Part shown: positions 6,641 to 11,942 of the stretch, one piece after another | Numbering within the stretch: position 1 is the stretch's first letter | Layout of the letters: every line of letters begins with the position of its first letter | DNA from: Candidatus Heimdallarchaeota archaeon | Lineage (GTDB): Archaea > Asgardarchaeota > Heimdallarchaeia > Heimdallarchaeales > Kariarchaeaceae | Assembly (NCBI GenBank): GCA_029882335.1 | Contig: JAOUKW010000089.1 | Coordinates: 1 to 11,942 of the forward strand | Direction: 5' to 3' | DNA: 11,942 bases | Notes under the pieces: generated by a model | The model's input: only the letters and a program-made list of their open reading frames with translations | Told to the model about the DNA's origin: nothing | Databases searched by the model: none | Translations under genes and position numbers: made by a program

Positions 6641-7423
6641 ATGTTATCTAAATTGTCGAGACAGAAAGTTACAATTGAAGAATTCAAAATTATCGATCCT
6701 ATTACTGAAGAGAAAATAGCTGTTTATTTCAGTTTGTTCTATATTTTCCTTGCAGTGATTATTGGTTATCTAATCACATTATTTCCACAGACAATTGCAG
6801 GAGCGACTGATTTTACCCTAAGCTATGTCTATATGATTGTTTTCAAAATTTTCTTTCTTTTAATTTTACCTTTGATATGGTTTTACAGAAGTGATTATTC
6901 AATCAGAGATATTTCACCTAAATGGACTTCATCATTCAGAAGTTATCTTGTGTTATTCATAAGTCTAATTATTGGAATATATGTAAATTTAATTAATTTA
7001 GAACGTCTAGACTTACTCAAATCTGCAATGTCAAATTTCAGTACTCAAGAATTAATTTTGCGGATATTTCTAGGAATCTTATTTGCTTTGATTGGGGCAG
7101 GAATACCTGAAGAATTAGTATTTCGAGGATTTGTTCAAACAAGGATTGAAAAAACTAGAGGTAGAATATTTGCAATATTCTTTACAACTTTATTTTTTAC
7201 TTTATGGCATTTACCTACAAGATACTTTAATGCCAGTGGTGTAGAAGGAACGGCTGGTGACTTAACATCTGTGATAATTGGAACTGGAATACCTGTTTTT
7301 ATTGTCGGATTAATAATTGCCATTTTTTGGGATAAATTTAGAAATCTACCCGCATTGATTTTATTTCATTGGGGTGTTGATATTATTCCATTTATAGAGG
7401 CTTTTCTTCAAATTGCTCGATAA
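6641..7423 (+). CDS. CPBP-family intramembrane glutamic endopeptidase
   Basis: This is a polytopic membrane protein of 260 residues from the ATG. (A TTG at 6632 would add three; positions here count from the TTG.) Hydrophobic helices are seen near 32-50, 62-84, 104-122, 143-158, 178-192, 213-233 and 239-257. The three CPBP (former CAAX/Abi) motifs are all present: PEELVFRG with Glu160, Glu161 and Arg165; FTLWH with His193; and FHWGVD with His246. The last motif ends in Asp250 where Asn is usual. These residues form the intramembrane active site in Rce1-like proteases. Family members process prenylated proteins in eukaryotes and act in peptide immunity, signalling or envelope processing in prokaryotes. 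The substrate here is unknown. The gene is divergent from the two-TM membrane protein and not in an operon. Confidence 0.9.
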   Translation: MLSKLSRQKVTIEEFKIIDPITEEKIAVYFSLFYIFLAVIIGYLITLFPQTIAGATDFTLSYVYMIVFKIFFLLILPLIWFYRSDYSIRDISPKWTSSFRSYLVLFISLIIGIYVNLINLERLDLLKSAMSNFSTQELILRIFLGILFALIGAGIPEELVFRGFVQTRIEKTRGRIFAIFFTTLFFTLWHLPTRYFNASGVEGTAGDLTSVIIGTGIPVFIVGLIIAIFWDKFRNLPALILFHWGVDIIPFIEAFLQIAR

Positions 7424-7870
7424 TCTCCCACACGAAATAACTAAGTTAATTATCATATTATTACTTGCTTGAGTTGCTTGTTTAAGACTATACGTTAATT
7501 TAAATTTATAATTTTGGTCTATCCTTTTATTTTTATTTATTCTTTAATCAATATTGTTAATGATTTCCTTTTATTAAAGATTATTGTAATAAAGATCAAC
7601 CCAATCAGTGAAATTAGATAAGTTTGTATGGATTGTTAAAATTTAATGAATTGGTAGAATTGGTAATAAGATTGACTATTAGGTTATTCATCTAGTAATT
7701 GTGTTTGTGAGGAATTTACAATTATTATTTATTGAACCAAAAATATCAAATCTATTTTCCCATAATTTCCGACCAAAATTTATTATATCATTACTTAGTT
7801 TTATTATAGTTTTTTACTGCTACTAAAATAATGAAAAATAACTTAATAACAATTGACACAAAAGTAATGA
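7424..7870. other. Long non-coding stretch after the CPBP gene
   Basis: These 447 bases have no credible gene on either strand. A T-rich tract at about 7520-7550 could end the CPBP transcript. A 7-bp hairpin (TTTATTA at 7570-7576 with TAATAAA at 7587-7593) and a 9-bp tandem duplication (GAATTGGTA at 7648-7656 and 7657-7665) are visible, but both are weak in such AT-rich DNA. The stretch runs into a decayed coding remnant at 7871. Confidence 0.5.
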
Positions 7871-8095
7871 CAGGAACCCCATGATGATTATCTCAGGGCA
7901 GAAATTGAGTACTTATTTGGTGAAATCAAACTCCAGTATCCAATTATCAGTGATAAACTTGAACACAAAATGCATAATTCCTGGTAGTGTCAATTTTAAT
8001 GGTATAATCACAAAAATCAATTAAGAAGGTTGAAAAAAGAGTTAATGAATTTTGGAACTAGCTTAGAATCCAATTATTTGATTTCACCTGTTTAA
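7871..8095 (+). pseudogene. Decayed C-terminal gene remnant, possibly transposase
   Basis: One plus-strand frame reads like real protein for 75 codons, apart from two nearby stops, TAG at 7985-7987 and TAA at 7997-7999. Before them it gives HDDYLR, then AEIEYLFGEIKLQYP and IISDKLEHKMHNSW. After them, still in the same frame, it gives WYNHKNQLRRLKKEL and MNFGTSLESNYL, ending at TAA 8093-8095. Both parts are amphipathic, charged and rich in helix formers, unlike translated non-coding AT-rich DNA. The EIEYLFGEIK pattern is reminiscent of the last catalytic-Glu helix of DDE transposases, and the basic QLRRLKKEL tail would suit a DNA-binding protein. I cannot name the family. No start codon, upstream domain or terminal inverted repeat was found, so this would be a fragment of a once longer gene. 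Confidence 0.5.
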
Positions 8096-8111
8096 TTAAT
8101 AAAAATTGTAA

Positions 8112-8984
8112 TTATTTCAGTAGTCTATTATGGTTTATATAATCCGCAAATTCTGTTACCAATTCCTCATATCCTGCTTGAAATTCTAAATTACTGTGAT
8201 CTGCTTCATCATAGAATTGTACTTTACAATCAGATATGGTTTTTTTAAATCTATTTGATTTATAATATGGAAAAACATCATCAAATTTACCATGAATTAT
8301 TAAAGTTGGTGTATTGACATATTTTGAGGAATGTAATGGGGAATAGTCCTTTCTTCGTTTATCCCAAAATATTATTAGTTCTGTTATCAATATAATTGCT
8401 AATGCAAAGAAATACACTGATTGTTTAAATATTGGTTTGTAAACATCAATTAATCCTCCTGGGACTGAAGACATTGGTGCCTCTATAATTGATCCCAATA
8501 CTAATTTATTTCTTGAACTAACTATAAGGCTTGCACCTCCTCCAATTGAATGTCCATTAAGGATTATTGGTTTTCCCCACCAGTTAACTATTGCTTCAAT
8601 ATCAATACTAAATTTTACAATACTCATACCAAATCTTTCTTTATCTGAATTTCCATGGTCTCTGGCGGAGATCAAAATAGTGATATATCCTTTTTTACCA
8701 TAGTATCTTGCTCTGTCCACCATTCTACCTCTATTTCTTGCCCAGCCGTGTGTGAGTAAAATTGCTGGTTTAGATTCATCAACATTATTCGGAGTAACTA
8801 TCCATGCCTCAATTTCTTTGTTTTTTGCAGTCTTAATTTTTTTATCCTGAATAACTCCCCAATCTGGTGTTTTATCCACTGGTTTTCTCGGAAAATTAGC
8901 ACCAATTAGAATGAGGATGAAGGTAAATAAAAAGTAAATTAGAAAACCTATTCCTAACTGGACCAATACATCAATAGTTTCCAC
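8112..8984 (-). CDS. Membrane-anchored alpha/beta hydrolase (serine hydrolase)
   Basis: This 290-residue protein has an N-terminal hydrophobic anchor (9-29) and an alpha/beta-hydrolase fold. The oxyanion region is LLTHGWARNRG (77-86). The nucleophile elbow is GHSIGG with Ser146. The acid is probably Asp235 in HGKFDDVFP, and the base is His263 in EADHSN. All three triad residues are therefore present. A second hydrophobic stretch (188-206, YFFALAIILITELIIFW) falls in the cap region between strands 6 and 7. It may be a lid or a membrane-associated segment, which is less usual. The substrate is unknown; esters, lipids or peptides are possible. The start is GTG at 8982-8984. No in-frame ATG precedes it after the upstream stop, and the first internal Met (88) would remove the anchor and oxyanion strand. 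Confidence 0.88.
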   Translation of the reverse strand: METIDVLVQLGIGFLIYFLFTFILILIGANFPRKPVDKTPDWGVIQDKKIKTAKNKEIEAWIVTPNNVDESKPAILLTHGWARNRGRMVDRARYYGKKGYITILISARDHGNSDKERFGMSIVKFSIDIEAIVNWWGKPIILNGHSIGGGASLIVSSRNKLVLGSIIEAPMSSVPGGLIDVYKPIFKQSVYFFALAIILITELIIFWDKRRKDYSPLHSSKYVNTPTLIIHGKFDDVFPYYKSNRFKKTISDCKVQFYDEADHSNLEFQAGYEELVTEFADYINHNRLLK

Positions 8985-9015
8985 ATCTATTTTAATTAAT
9001 CGTAAAATTTCAATG

Positions 9016-9023
9016 TTTTTATA
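9016..9023 (-). promoter_or_regulatory. Candidate TATA box for the alpha/beta hydrolase
   Basis: The minus strand reads TATAAAAA, centred about 35 bases before the GTG at 8984, implying a leader of roughly eight bases. It lies within the 85-base gap after the upstream AAA/TPR gene. The hydrolase may thus be transcribed independently despite sharing direction. Confidence 0.35.
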
Positions 9024-9030
9024 GTTTTAG

Positions 9031-9056
9031 AAAAATAAGTTGTTAAAAGAAAATTA
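9031..9056 (-). terminator. Candidate T-rich terminator after the AAA/TPR gene
   Basis: On the minus strand this stretch, 14-39 bases past the AAA/TPR stop, contains four-, four- and five-T runs. This is the usual archaeal termination context. It lies just upstream of the hydrolase TATA-like element, so the two genes appear to be separate units. Confidence 0.35.
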
Positions 9057-9069
9057 GATCTTGATTTGG

Positions 9070-11942
9070 TTAGAATATAAAATCCAAAAGGGTTGTGGAT
9101 TCTTCTAATTTTCTAAGACGATTTGAAAGATTGAAGATTTCCTTATTATTTTCCAATGGTGCTAATATTTCTTCCAGCACTATTTTTGCTTTTGATGTAT
9201 TTATATCTTGATCATTTGTATCAACAAGAGATAGAATTTTTAATGATTTCCATAAAATAAATCTATAATTCGTTTTCTTAGCTAATTCTCTAACCAATTT
9301 CAAATGTTTTATTCCTTCTTCATGATTTCCTTGTAACAATTGATTTAGCCCAAAAATGAAATAAGATTGTTGTCCAAAAATGTTTATCATATTTCTTTCA
9401 TTAATATATTCAATACATTGTTCAATGTACAAATTGGAATTCTGAAGATCGTTTTGTAGAATTTTACACTTCGCTAAATTTTCTAACACATATGGTCTAA
9501 ATATCCACATGGGGGCACTGTTAACTTCTAGTGCACTTTTCAAGTACTTTTCTCCTTTTTCAAATTCTCCTTTTCTTAGGTAATACAATCCAAGATCCGC
9601 AAAAACTAAAGTTTCCCAAAACTTACCAGCATTTGTTGTTAGAGTTTCATCTATTTCACTCATCAAACTATCAAAATTAACTAATAGAGAGGTATCAAAT
9701 ACTTCACTCAACAATAAAAGTCTTGAATCAATAATTGAGGTCATTCCAGCCATGTTTGTAACATCCCTTATTTCATAGATTTCTTTTAAATTTGACCAGC
9801 ATTGAACATAATCTGCTGTTAATTCTTGAATGAAGATTAAATTTATATTTGCATTAACAAATGGCTTGCCTGCATTAATTTCTGCTGCAATGGCCTTTGC
9901 TTTTTCAAGAAATTCAATTGCTTTATTTGGATTTCCTTCAATATATTCTATATATTGAACACCGAATACATAAAACATACTGGTTATAAATGGATAATTT
10001 TTTCCTTCTAAATCCATATGAATCTGCTTAAGAAAGTCTTTAGCATCATCAAATTTTGTATTGAAGATTAATGAATTTAATTGCACTACTTTAAAATAAA
10101 TTGCTGTATGTTCATCATTTGCTTGGGAAGATATCTGAGAAGCTGTTCGTTCTGCTTCAAATGAATCTGCGAATCTTCCATCGCTTTGATACATAACACA
10201 TCTTAATGCAGCTATTTCAATTAATCCCTCATTAAATTGAATAATATTTGCTATTGCATCAGCCTGTTCAATATATTCTTCTGCCTTAGTAATCTCTACA
10301 TTATTTCCATAGATGATATTAGAGGCCAATTTATTTAATGAAGTGACAATTCCTTTTTGATCTGATTTTTCTTTTGATTTTGTATAGAGCTCATTAAATA
10401 TTTTATCAGACTCTTCAATTTTTCCATTCAAGGTTAAAGCAGTACCAAGTCCAACCAAAACTTCTTTTGTTAAATCAAAATGTATTTCATCTCCCATCAC
10501 TTGGTGTACTTGCTTAAATATTTCAATAGCTTCTGAAGTAGCATTTGCTTTCAATGCTTTATTTCCATTTTCTATTATAAATGGAATTGCTTCATGGTAT
10601 TCGCGTGCTTCAAATAGATGTCTACCTATCTCTGCTATTTGTTTATGGTTAATATTCATTAAACATTTAGCCGTGCGTTTATGCAGGTCTCGTCTTGTTT
10701 TTAATAATAACGAGTTATAAGCAACTTCTCTAGAAAAAACATGTCTGAAAAAATACTGCTTGTCTTCATTATAAACATCCTGTAATATTAAGTTTTTATT
10801 TTCCAAATCAGCTAGACTAGTATCAACATCAATTTCAGAGGTTAAGCAATTTAGAATTTCATATAAAAATTCTCTACCAATTACAGAAGCAGTTTGGGCA
10901 ACTCTTCTCGACATTTCATTCAATTGATCGAGTCTAGTTTGAATTAATGCAGCTAGGTTATCTGGTATTTTTATATCTTCTATACCAATTTGAACAATCC
11001 AAGTATCTCCCTTTTGAGTTATTATATCCTGATCTATCAAAGAACGAATTGTTTCTTCAACGAAGAATGGATTACCTTGACTTCTCTCCACAATATTATC
11101 TATTAATTTGGTAGGTAAATCTTCACTTTTAAGTAAATTTGAGATTAGTTGTTTGGCTTTTTCCTGATTCAAATTCTCAATTGGAAGTTCAAATTTATTG
11201 TCGAAAATTTCACCATTCAAATAATGGAACAATGGAGAAGCAGCAATTATATTTCGGGACAAGAATATTATCAATATGCTCTTATCTTTTGTTAAAGTAC
11301 TGATGAATTCTATTATTTTGGATGAAGAATGGTCTATCCAATGTACATCATCAAAAACTAATATTAACGGATTTAAATTAGCAATTATCTCAAATAATTG
11401 ATTCAATGCAATATTTGTATTTCTCTGAATTTCATTAGCCTCAAGAAATACTATTTTTGCTTGATCTTCTGGTGGTAGTGTAATATTCAATATAGTAAGA
11501 ATATATGGTCTAAGCTCTAAAGAAGCCGCTATTTCATTTAATTTCTGTGTAATTACATCTGCTCTTTCATTATCGTTCATTGATAGCTCTATATCAAAAT
11601 ATCTGTTGAGTAAATCAATAAGTAATGCATATGGGTGATTTATTTGGAAGGAAAATGCTTCTCCAAATAACCACTTAATATTTCCTCCAACTTCCTGGAG
11701 AGCTCCTTCAATTGTGAGATTATTATAAAATTCTCTAATCAATCTTGATTTACCAAGACCTGCTTCTCCAGAAATATATACAATTGAACCTTGGTTAATT
11801 TTCAAATCTTCAAATCTATCAAGAAGTACATTTATTTCTGCCTCTCTACCGATAAATCTTATATCAAATCCACTTAATCCTCTTTTCTCTTCTGGTTTCT
11901 CCTTTTTCTTTAATATTTTATAGGTTACTATTGGTTCTTTCT
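9070..11942 (-). CDS. AAA_16 ATPase with TPR repeats, 5' end outside window (probable nucleotide-cyclase regulator)
   Basis: The frame is open to the right edge, so at least 956 residues are encoded and the start is missing. The TTG at 11803-11805 lies inside the domain and is not the start. Counting from the first full codon, 2-10 read EPIVTYKIL, followed by a basic linker. FIGREAE (29-35) opens an AAA_16/STAND-like ATPase with Walker A GEAGLGKS (58-65), Walker B LILVFDDVHW (192-201) and SQGNPFFVEE (287-296). A winged-helix-like part (about 326-385) and FRHVFSREVAYNSLL (398-412) follow. The rest, to 956, is helical TPR-type repeats. The EPIVTYKIL start matches the tail of class III adenylate/guanylate cyclase domains, which often precede this AAA-TPR arrangement. 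A kinase or DNA-binding N-terminus cannot be excluded. The protein is probably a cytoplasmic ATP-switch signalling protein whose TPRs bind a partner. Confidence 0.85.
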   Translation of the reverse strand, partial: KEPIVTYKILKKKEKPEEKRGLSGFDIRFIGREAEINVLLDRFEDLKINQGSIVYISGEAGLGKSRLIREFYNNLTIEGALQEVGGNIKWLFGEAFSFQINHPYALLIDLLNRYFDIELSMNDNERADVITQKLNEIAASLELRPYILTILNITLPPEDQAKIVFLEANEIQRNTNIALNQLFEIIANLNPLILVFDDVHWIDHSSSKIIEFISTLTKDKSILIIFLSRNIIAASPLFHYLNGEIFDNKFELPIENLNQEKAKQLISNLLKSEDLPTKLIDNIVERSQGNPFFVEETIRSLIDQDIITQKGDTWIVQIGIEDIKIPDNLAALIQTRLDQLNEMSRRVAQTASVIGREFLYEILNCLTSEIDVDTSLADLENKNLILQDVYNEDKQYFFRHVFSREVAYNSLLLKTRRDLHKRTAKCLMNINHKQIAEIGRHLFEAREYHEAIPFIIENGNKALKANATSEAIEIFKQVHQVMGDEIHFDLTKEVLVGLGTALTLNGKIEESDKIFNELYTKSKEKSDQKGIVTSLNKLASNIIYGNNVEITKAEEYIEQADAIANIIQFNEGLIEIAALRCVMYQSDGRFADSFEAERTASQISSQANDEHTAIYFKVVQLNSLIFNTKFDDAKDFLKQIHMDLEGKNYPFITSMFYVFGVQYIEYIEGNPNKAIEFLEKAKAIAAEINAGKPFVNANINLIFIQELTADYVQCWSNLKEIYEIRDVTNMAGMTSIIDSRLLLLSEVFDTSLLVNFDSLMSEIDETLTTNAGKFWETLVFADLGLYYLRKGEFEKGEKYLKSALEVNSAPMWIFRPYVLENLAKCKILQNDLQNSNLYIEQCIEYINERNMINIFGQQSYFIFGLNQLLQGNHEEGIKHLKLVRELAKKTNYRFILWKSLKILSLVDTNDQDINTSKAKIVLEEILAPLENNKEIFNLSNRLRKLEESTTLLDFIF

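Noticed and set aside
7135..7323. 62-codon minus-strand reading frame opposite the CPBP gene
   Set aside because: It is antisense to the conserved CPBP motifs, and its sequence is explained by the complement of that gene.
2156..7423. Methylase, two-TM protein and CPBP protease as one defence operon
   Set aside because: The genes alternate in strand (plus, minus, plus) with separate candidate promoters. Their adjacency alone does not support a joint system.
7570..7593. TTTATTA/TAATAAA hairpin as a terminator of the CPBP gene
   Set aside because: The stem is only seven A-T pairs and it is 147 bases past the stop. Archaeal termination does not require hairpins.
7648..7665. Tandem 9-bp duplication GAATTGGTA, considered as a target-site or repeat element
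   Set aside because: There are only two adjacent copies with nothing between or around them. A slippage duplication is a sufficient explanation.
11803..11805. TTG as the start codon of the AAA/TPR gene
   Set aside because: The frame is open upstream to the window edge and encodes the conserved FIGREAE segment of the ATPase domain, so the true start is beyond the window.
1..11942. CRISPR array, tRNA or rRNA gene
   Set aside because: No regularly spaced repeats and no cloverleaf or rRNA-like GC-rich segment were seen on either strand.

Overview
The window is very AT-rich and probably archaeal. Upstream of its starts I see TATA-like octamers, most centred about 26-31 bases before the start codon, and no Shine-Dalgarno sequence. 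That is the pattern of leaderless or nearly leaderless archaeal transcripts. The gene content fits an archaeon with large, bacterial-like accessory genes: an F420/flavin-type luciferase-family oxidoreductase, a Uma2 nuclease, an Eco57I-like DNA methylase, a CPBP protease and a multi-domain AAA/TPR regulator. An Asgard (Heimdall/Loki-like) archaeon is my best guess. It rests on general gene style only; no ribosomal or informational gene is present to test it.

Layout, left to right: (1) 1-466, minus strand: a Uma2-family PD-(D/E)xK gene broken by an in-frame TAA, with the same reading frame continuing intact to the window edge. (2) 467-826: non-coding, with two strong palindromes. (3) 827-1786, minus: a luciferase-like monooxygenase family oxidoreductase. 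(4) 1787-2155: divergent promoter region. (5) 2156-5467, plus: a 1103-residue Eco57I/type IIG-like adenine methyltransferase with a TaqI-C-like specificity region and no recognisable nuclease motif. (6) 5548-6399, minus, convergent with it: an unrecognised two-membrane-segment protein with a Gly/Ser/Asp-rich N-terminus and a sequon-rich exterior domain. (7) 6400-6640: divergent promoter region carrying two operator-like dyads. (8) 6641-7423, plus: CPBP intramembrane protease. (9) 7424-8111: long non-coding stretch ending in a decayed gene remnant (7871-8095). (10) 8112-8984, minus: membrane-anchored alpha/beta hydrolase. (11) 9070-11942, minus: C-terminal part of a large AAA ATPase/TPR protein, open at the right edge and probably preceded by a class III nucleotide cyclase domain outside the window.

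The genes do not form an obvious operon: each intact gene has its own candidate promoter, except the last, whose 5' end is outside the window. The methylase (self/non-self DNA marking), the CPBP protease, the broken Uma2 nuclease and the decayed remnant together look like an accessory neighbourhood with turnover. I do not see a complete multi-gene defence system. The most notable points are the precise nonsense break in Uma2, the perfect 15-bp inverted repeat at 648-690, the stacked dyads at 6434-6460, the decayed remnant at 7871-8095, and the solitary methylase-specificity protein without an identifiable nuclease centre.
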